A stretch of DNA of 18,907 bases, taken from assembly GCA_949299435.1 (NCBI GenBank), contig CASGAK010000131.1, positions 1 through 18,907 of the forward strand. Direction: 5' to 3'. Every line of letters begins with the position of its first letter. Position 1 is the first letter of the stretch. This DNA is from an uncultured bacterium (lineage in GTDB: Bacteria; Cyanobacteriota; Vampirovibrionia; Gastranaerophilales; Gastranaerophilaceae). The notes below the pieces were generated by a model that had not been told where the DNA came from, did not search any database, and saw only the letters and a program-made list of their open reading frames with translations. This document shows positions 7,827 through 14,401 of this stretch, in pieces. The position numbers and the translations under genes are program-made.

Positions 7827-8930
7827 TTATGTAAATGAAATCGGATTATTTTTAGATTGGTTTGTTAGTTTATCTTTGTCTATTTTATCAAATATGTCTT
7901 TTGATGATTTTTTGACATTTTTGAAGATATCTATATCTTCAAGGTCATTAAATTTTATAAAATCTTTTGTGTCCCCAATAACAGTGGGTTTGGGTATGTA
8001 ATAGTCTATTGGCTTTTTTCTAAAAAGAATACGCCATATATTATTTTTTTGATTTTTAATTTCTTCTTTCAATACAACAGAGGCTTCATTGTAAATTTGT
8101 GAAATCATTTCACATTTTGATATATTCTCATTCGGAGCAAAATTTCTTTGTACTTTCCCTCCGATTTTATATGCCCTTGCTTCATCTTTGATTGCATTTT
8201 TTACAACTTTAAGTATTGATAAATTTGCAGGGTTGCAGTATGGCAAAAGTATATCCTGACGAATTTTAGTCCTTATGGCATCTTGAAGTTCTTTGTGATT
8301 TTTGAATCCTGTCTGTTTTAATAGTCCGCTTAGACCTGCTTTGTGTTCTGTACATTCTTTTAAAAGGTTTGTTGTTCCAATATTTGATAAATCGATTAAA
8401 TATTTTTGAAAATTAAATAATTTTTTATTAGTAATATTACTGCCTTTTTTTAGGTTGTTTTCAAATTGGCTTTTTGTCATACATTTAAGTATAAATTGTC
8501 TGAATTTAGCCATTGTACTTACGTTATTGTATAATAGATGCTCAAGTTCATGTGCTGTTGTGTTTAATGCTTCGGTATTATTCATGTCGTGGATTTTTAA
8601 GTTTAAAAGGCTTTTACCGCTTTTGCCAGGTGGTATTACTGATGAGGCAGTTTGTTTGAAAATATTATCAATAAGTTCATCTGATAAATTTAAATTTTCT
8701 TTAGCAAAATTTTTAAATGTATCAAAATCTTCTGCTATAGTAATTTTGGCAGCTTTCTTTTTGCCGATTGTATTTTCAAGCAGTTCTGAAACTCTTTTAA
8801 TTTGAATATTTCCACCGTTTGTTTTAATTTCTTGTGCAAGTGTATTTCCGATTCTTTCGCAATTTTTCATTATGCCTCTTTTGGACATAATTCCTGTAGC
8901 TTTGTAAATCAGGCGTCCTAATGCAGTCAT
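7827..8930 (-). CDS. Unrecognised protein with HELEH zinc-protease-like motif
   Basis: The protein has 367 residues and no signal peptide. It begins MTALGRLIYKATGIMSKRG, a mildly amphipathic N-terminus. The segment NTTAHELEHLLYNN contains H127-E-L-E-H131, the HExxH zinc-binding signature, in a helix context typical of zincin metallopeptidases. A possible third ligand is the glutamate of KDEARAY (around residue 246), or of ECTEHKAG (around 194). The C-terminal third is lysine- and aspartate-rich and probably not catalytic. Purine-rich ribosome signals (AGGAG and AAGGAA) precede the ATG. The gene is monocistronic: the RNA upstream ends in its own terminator. Protease function is an inference from the motif and its surroundings; I know no named family for it. 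Confidence 0.65.
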   Translation of the reverse strand: MTALGRLIYKATGIMSKRGIMKNCERIGNTLAQEIKTNGGNIQIKRVSELLENTIGKKKAAKITIAEDFDTFKNFAKENLNLSDELIDNIFKQTASSVIPPGKSGKSLLNLKIHDMNNTEALNTTAHELEHLLYNNVSTMAKFRQFILKCMTKSQFENNLKKGSNITNKKLFNFQKYLIDLSNIGTTNLLKECTEHKAGLSGLLKQTGFKNHKELQDAIRTKIRQDILLPYCNPANLSILKVVKNAIKDEARAYKIGGKVQRNFAPNENISKCEMISQIYNEASVVLKEEIKNQKNNIWRILFRKKPIDYYIPKPTVIGDTKDFIKFNDLEDIDIFKNVKKSSKDIFDKIDKDKLTNQSKNNPISFT

Positions 8931-9031
8931 TGTTCCTTTTCTCCTAAAAAATTTCCCCTTGTTATAATAAAATAAAATTTGAATAAATAATTGCTCGTTT
9001 ATATTTTAAATATTAAAAAGTGTTAATGAAT

Positions 9032-9063
9032 AAAAAAAAGACTCAACATTTCTGCTAAGCCTT
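9032..9063 (-). terminator. Terminator of the structured RNA
   Basis: On the minus strand AAGGCUUAGC (9063-9054) pairs with GUUGAGUCUU (9047-9038) across a 6-base loop, and U8 follows. Three of the ten pairs are G.U, valid only on this strand. Confidence 0.8.
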
Positions 9064-9285
9064 AGTATATCAAACGTGAAAACCATTGATATTTATAAAT
9101 TTGTACATAGTATTAAAGATGTAACTTATATAATGAGAATTCTATTATATTCAAGGAAGTAAGCCTGCAATATTTTAACCAAACCGCAAAAGAAAAAATC
9201 TTGTCGCAACCCCGAAAAAGTGCTTGGATACTGCAAGCCTACATACTTATGATAACTTGTTTTTATTGGTTTTTCACCACTCAAA
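9032..9285 (-). ncRNA. Candidate structured non-coding RNA, approx. 250 nt
   Basis: Read on the minus strand, this stretch folds into a rod with two stacked helices: 9228-9242 with 9159-9173 (15 bp), then 9222-9227 with 9179-9184 (6 bp). Next come a perfect 7-bp hairpin (arms 9144-9150 and 9128-9134), a 7-bp hairpin (9086-9092 and 9067-9073), and a 10-bp terminator hairpin followed by U8. The rod needs three G.U pairs and the terminator needs three more. On the plus strand all of these would be A.C mismatches, which fixes the transcribed strand as minus. A possible promoter (TTGTTA, 18 bases, TATTCT, near 9290-9318) puts the 5' end near 9285. I do not recognise the class. Size and a long closing helix are compatible with 6S RNA, but tmRNA, RNase P and SRP signatures are absent. 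Confidence 0.6.
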
Positions 9286-9455
9286 AGAATAACTTTTTTA
9301 ATATAAAATTAACAACTTGGTACTAATCCTAAAGAGCTAGATTTTGCATATATTTAAAGCCAAAATTAAAAATGCTGTAATCCTTTAATAACTTCGTTTT
9401 AAAGTAGTAATTCTATACAATACTGCTAATATAATGTTTGGTATTTCAAACAAAT

Positions 9456-9485
9456 AAAAACCACCCTTACTAAAGAGTGGTTTTT
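9456..9485 (-). terminator. Terminator of tRNA-Gly
   Basis: AAAAACCAC and GTGGTTTTT form a hairpin immediately after the CCA end of the tRNA, extended by three inner pairs past one mismatch. It ends in a U5 run on the minus strand. Confidence 0.8.
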
Positions 9486-9486
9486 A

Positions 9487-9562
9487 TGGAGCGGAAGACG
9501 AGACTCGAACTCGCAACAACCTGCTTGGAAGGCAGGGACTCTAGCCATTGAGTTACTTCCGC
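9487..9562 (-). tRNA. tRNA-Gly, anticodon UCC
   Basis: On the minus strand a complete cloverleaf of 76 bases can be drawn. The acceptor stem is GCGGAAG/CTTCCGC, the anticodon stem is CCTGC/GCAGG around the loop CTTCCAA (anticodon TCC), and the T-arm contains GTTCGAGTC. The discriminator U is followed by a genome-encoded CCA. It reads GGA and GGG glycine codons. It stands alone, with its own promoter and terminator. Confidence 0.95.
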
Positions 9563-9571
9563 ATATATTTA

Positions 9572-9600
9572 ATTATCAGTACATGACAATTCTAGCTCAA
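9572..9600 (-). promoter_or_regulatory. tRNA-Gly promoter
   Basis: On the minus strand TTGAGC (9600-9595) and GATAAT (9577-9572) are separated by 17 bases. The start would be a few bases before the mature tRNA at 9562. Confidence 0.5.
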
Positions 9601-9611
9601 ACATATTTTTT

Positions 9612-9640
9612 TTGCAATATTTTTGTTTTTTTTATGTTAT
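9612..9640 (+). promoter_or_regulatory. Promoter of the mscS-rlmH operon
   Basis: TTGCAA (9612-9617) and TGTTAT (9635-9640) are separated by 17 bases of T-rich DNA, giving a leader of about 25 bases. Confidence 0.4.
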
Positions 9641-9672
9641 TCTTTTTGTAAGAATTTAAATAGGATATGATT

Positions 9673-10542
9673 ATGGATTTTATTGATATTGTTATAGAAC
9701 ATTTGGAAAAAATAAATAAGCTGCTTGAATCAACTCATTTTGATTTGATTGTCGGGGCTATTATAAATCTTATTATAATGATACTTTTGTTTAAAGCTGT
9801 TGACGTGCTTGACAGAAGACTAAGAGAAAGAATGCTGAATAAAGATAGTAACAGTCAATTAGTTCAGTTTATTCCGATTTTGGGTAAAATTTTTAAATTT
9901 CTGATTGTATTTTTTATTTTAGCATCATTCTTGCAAAGTCATGGCTATTCGGTTACTTCATTAATTACAGGGTTTGGTATTACAGGTTTAGCGGTAGGTT
10001 TTGCAGCAAATGCCACAATTTCCAATATCTTTGGAACTTTAGCCATATTCAGTGATAAGGCTTATAAAATAGGTGATTACGTAAAAATAAACGGTATTGA
10101 AGGAACTGTGGAAGATGTAAATATAAGATCAACTAAAATAAGGACTTTGGATAATTTTTTATATATAGTTCCAAACAGCAGTGTTGCAACCGGTAATATT
10201 TGTAATGTCACTGCAGCTAAAAAACGTAGAATAGATGAGGTATTTACTTTAACTTATGATACTCCTGCTGAAAAGCTCGAAAGAGCTATAAAAATTGTTG
10301 AAAATATTTTAAAAGAAAATAAAAATATTTATGATGATTATATTGTGTTTATAGATACTCTTGCTGATAGTTCTATTAATGTAAAATGTATTGCTTATAC
10401 AAAAACCGGCTCTTACAATGAATGGAAACTTATTAAATCTGATTTTATTATGGAAGTAATAAAACAATACAGAGCTGAAGGTCTTGATTTCGCATTCCCG
10501 TCAACTTCTTTGTATATAGAAAAAGCTGGCGATGTTTTATGA
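9673..10542 (+). CDS. Small-conductance mechanosensitive channel, MscS family
   Basis: This inner-membrane channel opens under membrane tension and releases solutes during osmotic downshift. I prefer the second ATG (9673): the AGGA at 9662 is 7 bases from it but only one base from the ATG at 9667. The 289-residue protein has TM1 at about 25-45, TM2 at 70-88 and the glycine/alanine-rich pore helix TM3 at 96-126 (GITGLAVGFAANATISNIFG). The MscS beta domain follows (DYVKINGIEGTVEDVNIRSTKIRTLDN and 'YIVPNSS'), then the alpha/beta C-domain ending FPSTSLYI, comparable to the family's FPxxT ending. The length is that of the minimal MscS core (E. coli MscS has 286). Its stop overlaps the rlmH start as ATGA, so translation is coupled. 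Confidence 0.92.
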   Translation: MDFIDIVIEHLEKINKLLESTHFDLIVGAIINLIIMILLFKAVDVLDRRLRERMLNKDSNSQLVQFIPILGKIFKFLIVFFILASFLQSHGYSVTSLITGFGITGLAVGFAANATISNIFGTLAIFSDKAYKIGDYVKINGIEGTVEDVNIRSTKIRTLDNFLYIVPNSSVATGNICNVTAAKKRRIDEVFTLTYDTPAEKLERAIKIVENILKENKNIYDDYIVFIDTLADSSINVKCIAYTKTGSYNEWKLIKSDFIMEVIKQYRAEGLDFAFPSTSLYIEKAGDVL

Positions 10543-11009
10543 ATATTAAAATAATTGCATTAGGAAAACTAAAAGAAAAATTTTTAAAAGATGGTATTGC
10601 AGAGTTTCAAAAAAGGCTTACTCCCTATGCTAATCTTGAGATAATAGAATTACAGCCGATTGAAATTAAAGATGAGCATTTAGTGGAAAAAATACTTGAT
10701 GAGGAAGCTGATAAAGTTTTAAATCTTGTAAAACCGCAGGCTTTTTTAATTACGTTGGAAATTAAAGGTAAAATGCTATCATCAGAAGAATTTGCAGCCA
10801 AGATTAAAGAGATTACCAATAGCGGGGTAAGTGAAATTATATTTGTAATAGGCTCCTCCTACGGTTTATCAGAAAAAGTCTCCAAAAGAGCTGATTTTAA
10901 ATTGAGTTTTTCCAAAATGACTTTCTTGCATCAATTCGCACGTTTGATTTTAATTGAGCAAATATATCGTGCTTTTAAAATTATCAAGGGTGAAACTTAT
11001 CATAAATAA
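10539..11009 (+). CDS. rlmH: 23S rRNA (pseudouridine1915-N3)-methyltransferase
   Basis: RlmH is a SPOUT-class methyltransferase that methylates pseudouridine 1915 in helix 69 of 23S rRNA in the assembled ribosome, using S-adenosylmethionine. The 156-residue length is normal for the family. Recognisable parts are 'MNIKIIALGKLKEKFLKDGIAEFQKRL' at the start, the cofactor-binding loop 'IIFVIGSSYGLSEKV', 'LSFSKMTFLHQFARLILIEQIYRAFKIIKGETYHK' and the conserved YHK C-terminus. The start overlaps the MscS stop by four bases, and no separate ribosome site is needed. Confidence 0.95.
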   Translation: MNIKIIALGKLKEKFLKDGIAEFQKRLTPYANLEIIELQPIEIKDEHLVEKILDEEADKVLNLVKPQAFLITLEIKGKMLSSEEFAAKIKEITNSGVSEIIFVIGSSYGLSEKVSKRADFKLSFSKMTFLHQFARLILIEQIYRAFKIIKGETYHK

Positions 11010-11011
11010 AT

Positions 11012-11039
11012 TTACAATTTTCTAAAAAAATGTTATAAT
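11012..11039 (+). promoter_or_regulatory. Strong promoter of the M49-like peptidase gene
   Basis: TTTACA (11012-11017) and a perfect TATAAT (11034-11039) are 16 bases apart, with TG one base before the -10. Transcription should begin near 11046. The leader is about 26 bases and ends in the repetitive ribosome site GGAGAGAGAG (11060-11069). Confidence 0.65.
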
Positions 11040-11071
11040 TTATATATACATTATACTTTGGAGAGAGAGAA

Positions 11072-12799
11072 ATGGAAAAATTTGAATTAAATTATTCGCT
11101 TGAAGAGTTAAAAAAGCGTACTCATAAAGATTATTTGACCACAAAAAAAATGCTTGATGTTGATGCCCCTGAGTATTTGAATTTGTCTGATGGGGATAAA
11201 AAGGCTTTGAAAAACTTAGTAAAAGCTGCATTTTTTATAGAAAAAGTTTATTTACAACTTGATAATAGAAAAAATATACCATTTAAAGATTATTTAAACA
11301 GTGAAATTTTAAAGGGTGATGAGCAAGCGGAGCTTACTAAAATTTTATTTGATGCACAAAAGGGAATGTGTGCTATAGACAGAGAATCTACAAAAATCAA
11401 CTTGGCTAAAGGTATATATGAATTGCCTGGCAAGGGGTTATATCCTGAAGATCTTTCAAAGGAAGAGTTTCATCGAATTCTTATCAAAATGTTAAAGGAA
11501 GGTAAATCGGAAGAAGTAAGAAAGATTCTAAATCAACGTTCTGTTATTGAGCGAAAAGATAATGAACTTATTGCAATTGATTATGTTGATTATTTTAGTG
11601 ATGATTTTAGAAAAGCTGCAGAAAAACTTGAATTGGCCGCAGATACATCAACTAATCATGCATTTAATGAATATCTAAGGTTACAAGCTGTTGCACTAAG
11701 AGAAGCTGATCCTCTATTAGATGCTTATGCTGATAAAAAATGGGCTGAATTACAAGATACCCCGCTTGAATTTACAATTACAAGAGAAAATTATGCAGAT
11801 GAAATGACTGAAAGTGTTATTGAAAATGAAGAATTAAAACAATTGCTTGATGAGCATAATATTCCTGTAATTTCAAAGGATTTCCTCGGGGTAAGAGTCG
11901 GAATTGTGAATAAAGAAGGTACGGAGGCTCTTTTAAAAATAAAAGAATATTTACCTCTTTTAGCTGCGAATATGCCCTATCATGAAGAATATGAGCAGAA
12001 TATTTCAAAAGATGAAGATGCAAAACAAACTATGGTTGATGCTGATATTGTTGTCCTGGCAGGAGATGTCGGAGCTTATCGTGCCGGAATTACTTTGGCA
12101 GAAAACCTGCCTAATGATGATAAATTATCTTTGACAATTGGCGGCGGTAGAAGAAATGTTTACCACAGACAAATCAGATTTATTTCGGATAGAGAAAAGC
12201 TGCAAAAACGCTTAGATGCAACTTTAGATAAATCACAGCATTTATATTATCTTGATGAAGCTGATCATTGGTTTACAATCGGGCATGAAAATACCCATTC
12301 TCTTGGTCCGAATAAGGGTACTGAAGCTCTTGGAAAATATAAAAGTATAATCGAAGAAAATAAAGCAGATATGGGTGCACTTGCGTTTCTTGATATTTTA
12401 GAGGAAAAAGGAATGTATACCCATGAGCAGATTTTACAAATATTAGTTTCATTTGCAGCGGACAATTTCTTAAAATCTAAGCCTACTCTATCTCAAGCTC
12501 ACAGAGTAAGATCAGTTATGCAAAATAAATATTTTATCGAAAACGGTGCAATTGAATTGAATGATGAAGGGAAGATTCATGTAAATATTGATAAAATGAT
12601 ACCAACTGCTAAAAAAATGCTTGCTGAAATTATTCGTATTCAAATTGATGGAGATTTTTCTAAGGGTGAAAAATATGTACTGGATAACTTTATTTGGACA
12701 GATGAAATGGAGATAATTTCTCAAAAATTAAAAGAAATTGACAAAAACCTCAATGGAAGAACTGATTCTCCGCTTGCAAAAATGCTGCTAAAAAGTTAA
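11072..12799 (+). CDS. M49-like zinc metallopeptidase (dipeptidyl-peptidase III related)
   Basis: The protein has 575 residues, no signal peptide and no membrane segments, so it is probably cytosolic. The segment FTIGHENTHSLGP contains H405-E406-N-T-H409, and EENKADMGAL follows about 20 residues later (E428/E429). Together they match the two zinc motifs of peptidase family M49: HExxH with a nearby GP, as in the nudix-linked plant and bacterial branch, and EExxAD. They differ from the HExxGH of classical DPP III. Classical enzymes remove dipeptides from the N-terminus of short peptides. The N-terminal ~200 residues are helical and charged, and I see no second domain. It has its own promoter, a strong ribosome site and a terminator. 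It is shorter than human DPP III (about 740). Confidence 0.72.
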   Translation: MEKFELNYSLEELKKRTHKDYLTTKKMLDVDAPEYLNLSDGDKKALKNLVKAAFFIEKVYLQLDNRKNIPFKDYLNSEILKGDEQAELTKILFDAQKGMCAIDRESTKINLAKGIYELPGKGLYPEDLSKEEFHRILIKMLKEGKSEEVRKILNQRSVIERKDNELIAIDYVDYFSDDFRKAAEKLELAADTSTNHAFNEYLRLQAVALREADPLLDAYADKKWAELQDTPLEFTITRENYADEMTESVIENEELKQLLDEHNIPVISKDFLGVRVGIVNKEGTEALLKIKEYLPLLAANMPYHEEYEQNISKDEDAKQTMVDADIVVLAGDVGAYRAGITLAENLPNDDKLSLTIGGGRRNVYHRQIRFISDREKLQKRLDATLDKSQHLYYLDEADHWFTIGHENTHSLGPNKGTEALGKYKSIIEENKADMGALAFLDILEEKGMYTHEQILQILVSFAADNFLKSKPTLSQAHRVRSVMQNKYFIENGAIELNDEGKIHVNIDKMIPTAKKMLAEIIRIQIDGDFSKGEKYVLDNFIWTDEMEIISQKLKEIDKNLNGRTDSPLAKMLLKS

Positions 12800-12827
12800 T
12801 TTTTGTGATGTATAAAATATAAAAACT

Positions 12828-12871
12828 AAAAATCCATATTTTTCATCTTGTGATGAAAATATGGATTTTTT
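12828..12871. terminator. Bidirectional terminator between the peptidase gene and folE2
   Basis: AAAAATCCATATTTTTCATC (12828-12847) pairs with the GATGAAAATATGGATTTTT arm (12852-12870) apart from one bulged T. The T-rich end on the plus side and A-rich start on the other serve both converging genes. Confidence 0.88.
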
Positions 12872-12889
12872 AGTATTAACAAATATAAA

Positions 12890-13675
12890 TTAATTTAAAT
12901 TGGACTCTTTTTGATAAGCCCATGCTGAATGATTATGAATACTTTCAAAAGCCTCACATTCAACTTCAAAATCGTTAACTGTTTTATTATTTCTTAATTT
13001 TACAACGACATCACGAAGGACATCTTCTACAAATTTCGGATTATCCCAGGCTTTTTCAGTAACAAATTTTTCATCTTCCCTTTTTAAAAGCGGATATACT
13101 GGACAACTAGCACAGGATTCTATCATCTCAATTAAATCTTCAAGCCAAATATGCTTATCCTCATCATAAGATACTCTTACTCTTATAAAAGCTCTTTGAT
13201 TGTGAGCCCCGTTATCTGAAATTTCTTTAGAACATGGACATAAAGTTGTTACGGGCACCTCTACCCCTAAAATAAATTTATACCCGCTCTCGTTTATTTC
13301 TCCTTTAAAAAGACAATCAAAACTCATTGGTGATGATAAGTTTGTAACAGGTGATTTTTTGTCAATAAAATACTTGAATGTAAATTCTAAATCTCCGCTT
13401 TTAGCTTCAAGTCTTTTTATAATTTCTTCCAGGCAGCCTTTAATATCAACTCCCAAAAGGTTTTTGTTTCTCCACTCAGTCATCACTTCGACAAATCTCG
13501 ACATGTGTGTCCCTTTGTAATCTCTTGGTAAAGATACATTAACCTTTGCCTTTGCACAGACAACCTGGTTGGAATTGTTTTTTCTCTGAATTATTAGTGG
13601 TAATTCAAGATGTTTTATGCCCACTTTTTGAATGTCTACGTTTCTTTCGTCCTTTAAATTTTGAATGTCTTTCAT
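12890..13675 (-). CDS. folE2: GTP cyclohydrolase FolE2 (type IB)
   Basis: FolE2 converts GTP to 7,8-dihydroneopterin triphosphate, the first step to folate and queuosine-type pterins. It uses a metal site that tolerates Mn or Fe rather than strictly zinc. The 261-residue protein shows the family marks: 'LPRDYKGTHMSRFVEV' (49-64), 'GVEVPVTTLCPCSKEIS' with C146/C148 at the active site, H159 in 'NGAHNQRAFIRVRV', and 'SIHNHSAWA' near the end. The length is normal. The ribosome site is weak (AAGAAAG). A poor promoter (TTGCTA 13727-13722, TAATAA 13704-13699) is overlapped by an inverted repeat. No other folate genes are nearby. Confidence 0.95.
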   Translation of the reverse strand: MKDIQNLKDERNVDIQKVGIKHLELPLIIQRKNNSNQVVCAKAKVNVSLPRDYKGTHMSRFVEVMTEWRNKNLLGVDIKGCLEEIIKRLEAKSGDLEFTFKYFIDKKSPVTNLSSPMSFDCLFKGEINESGYKFILGVEVPVTTLCPCSKEISDNGAHNQRAFIRVRVSYDEDKHIWLEDLIEMIESCASCPVYPLLKREDEKFVTEKAWDNPKFVEDVLRDVVVKLRNNKTVNDFEVECEAFESIHNHSAWAYQKESNLN

Positions 13676-13690
13676 ACTTTTCTTTCTTTT

Positions 13691-13706
13691 GTTAATTTTT
13701 ATTAAC
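13691..13706. repeat. Inverted repeat at the folE2 promoter
   Basis: GTTAAT (13691-13696) and ATTAAC (13701-13706) are perfect arms around TTTT, 16 bases before the folE2 start and over its likely -10. It could be an operator, but such AT-rich symmetry also arises by chance. Confidence 0.3.
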
Positions 13707-13750
13707 TAGAGTAATAAAAAATAGCAACTTTTTGGGAATAAGATACTTAT

Positions 13751-13756
13751 TATAAT
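13751..13756 (+). promoter_or_regulatory. -10 hexamer of a candidate small RNA
   Basis: A perfect TATAAT lies at 13751-13756, pointing to the plus strand with transcription from about 13762. The matching -35 (around 13728) is poor. Confidence 0.35.
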
Positions 13757-13761
13757 TATAT

Positions 13762-13823
13762 AAAGCTCTCTCTTCTTATTTAAACGGATAGGCCTTGAAT
13801 AAATATATCAAGGTCTTTTTTTT
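13762..13823 (+). ncRNA. Candidate small RNA with CU-rich open segment, approx. 60 nt
   Basis: After the TATAAT hexamer comes an unpaired pyrimidine stretch (CTCTCTCTTCTT, 13766-13777), then a hairpin GGCCTTGA (13791-13798) / TCAAGGTC (13808-13815) and T8. The hairpin contains a G.U pair valid only on the plus strand, and the T run also points to the plus strand. No plus-strand gene precedes it: folE2 and the thioredoxin gene both read minus. The terminator therefore needs a short independent transcript to act on. A CU-rich open segment before a terminator is the design of small RNAs that block ribosome sites, such as cyanobacterial Yfr1, although the Yfr1 core sequence itself is not present. 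Confidence 0.45.
13791..13823 (+). terminator. Terminator hairpin of the small RNA candidate
   Basis: An 8-bp stem (13791-13798 with 13808-13815), a 9-base loop and T8 (13816-13823), with one G.U pair that favours the plus strand. Confidence 0.65.
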
Positions 13824-13827
13824 ATTT

Positions 13828-13859
13828 AAAATAGGGACTTTATCAAAAGTCCCTATTTT
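13828..13859. terminator. Terminator of the thioredoxin gene
   Basis: AAAATAGGGACTTT and AAAGTCCCTATTTT form a perfect 14-bp stem around ATCA, directly after the thioredoxin stop. The longer T run is on the plus side; on the minus side the U run is only four. Confidence 0.7.
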
Positions 13860-14327
13860 TTATTTATCTGCTTTATCCAAAAGTCCTCTAATTCTTAAAT
13901 ATCTGTTTAATTCGACTTTAAACTTTTGGAAGTTTTGATAAATTGCATTGTTAATTAAAACCCTGTTATCATATTTCGGATCTATGATATATACTGTTGG
14001 AAAACCGGTTAAAGCAACATCTTCAACCAGTGCTTTGTTAGCTGGGTTTTCAACATCAATCATGACAAAATTAAATCTTGTGCCGTATAAAAGACTTAAT
14101 GCTTTGAACTTAGGCATAAATCTTAAACAATATCCGCACCAATCAACGTAAAATAAAGCTACCATAGGCTTGTTACTTTCAAGAGCTTGCTCATAAGAAA
14201 TTCCAACTTTGTAATCTGAAGGTTTTTCTTTTTTGCCTAAAGCATTTGTCGCAACTGCAAAACCTGCTGCAGATGTAAATATTACAGCAAGTAATATCGC
14301 TAATGTGATTATAATTTTCTTTTTCAT
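13860..14327 (-). CDS. Membrane-anchored thioredoxin-like protein
   Basis: The protein has 155 residues. It begins MKKKIIITLAILLAVIFTSAAG, an uncleaved signal anchor or signal peptide, which places the thioredoxin domain outside the cytoplasmic membrane. The active site is VDWC64GYC67, the cis-proline is in GFP110TVYIID, and 'FNFVMIDVENPANKALVEDVALTGFPT' matches the thioredoxin core. The CGYC dipeptide differs from the CGPC of cytosolic thioredoxins. Such proteins reduce or exchange disulphides in exported proteins or in cytochrome assembly; the partner is unknown. A consensus ribosome site (AGGAGG) precedes the ATG. The gene is divergent from the sigma factor gene, and the two share a symmetric promoter element. 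Confidence 0.88.
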   Translation of the reverse strand: MKKKIIITLAILLAVIFTSAAGFAVATNALGKKEKPSDYKVGISYEQALESNKPMVALFYVDWCGYCLRFMPKFKALSLLYGTRFNFVMIDVENPANKALVEDVALTGFPTVYIIDPKYDNRVLINNAIYQNFQKFKVELNRYLRIRGLLDKADK

Positions 14328-14401
14328 AATATCCTCCTATATGCTACATTATACACCAAACATGTTTTTTTTTTAAACCTTAATAAAACTTAACAACCCA
14401 C

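Larger units (their letters stand above)
8931..9486. other. Long intergenic region, mostly non-coding RNA
   Basis: These roughly 550 bases contain no credible open frame. From 9032 to about 9285 they hold a structured minus-strand RNA candidate. From 9456 to 9485 they hold the tRNA-Gly terminator. The part from about 9300 to 9450 is AT-rich with only weak repeats, and may supply the promoter for the RNA candidate. The part at 8931-9030 is the promoter and leader of the HELEH gene. Confidence 0.6.

Noticed and set aside
8455..8805. 116-codon open frame on the plus strand
   Set aside because: Antisense shadow of the HELEH gene: cysteine- and serine-rich with no start signal.
9128..9150. TATAAT-like box on the plus strand as a promoter for a plus RNA
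   Set aside because: No -35 at proper distance, the palindrome makes the box two-sided, and the G.U pairs of the neighbouring helices show transcription from the minus strand.
9159..9242. SRP RNA or tmRNA
   Set aside because: The SRP core (GGAAG and GCAGCC tetraloop region) and a tRNA-like end with a tag frame are absent in the rod.
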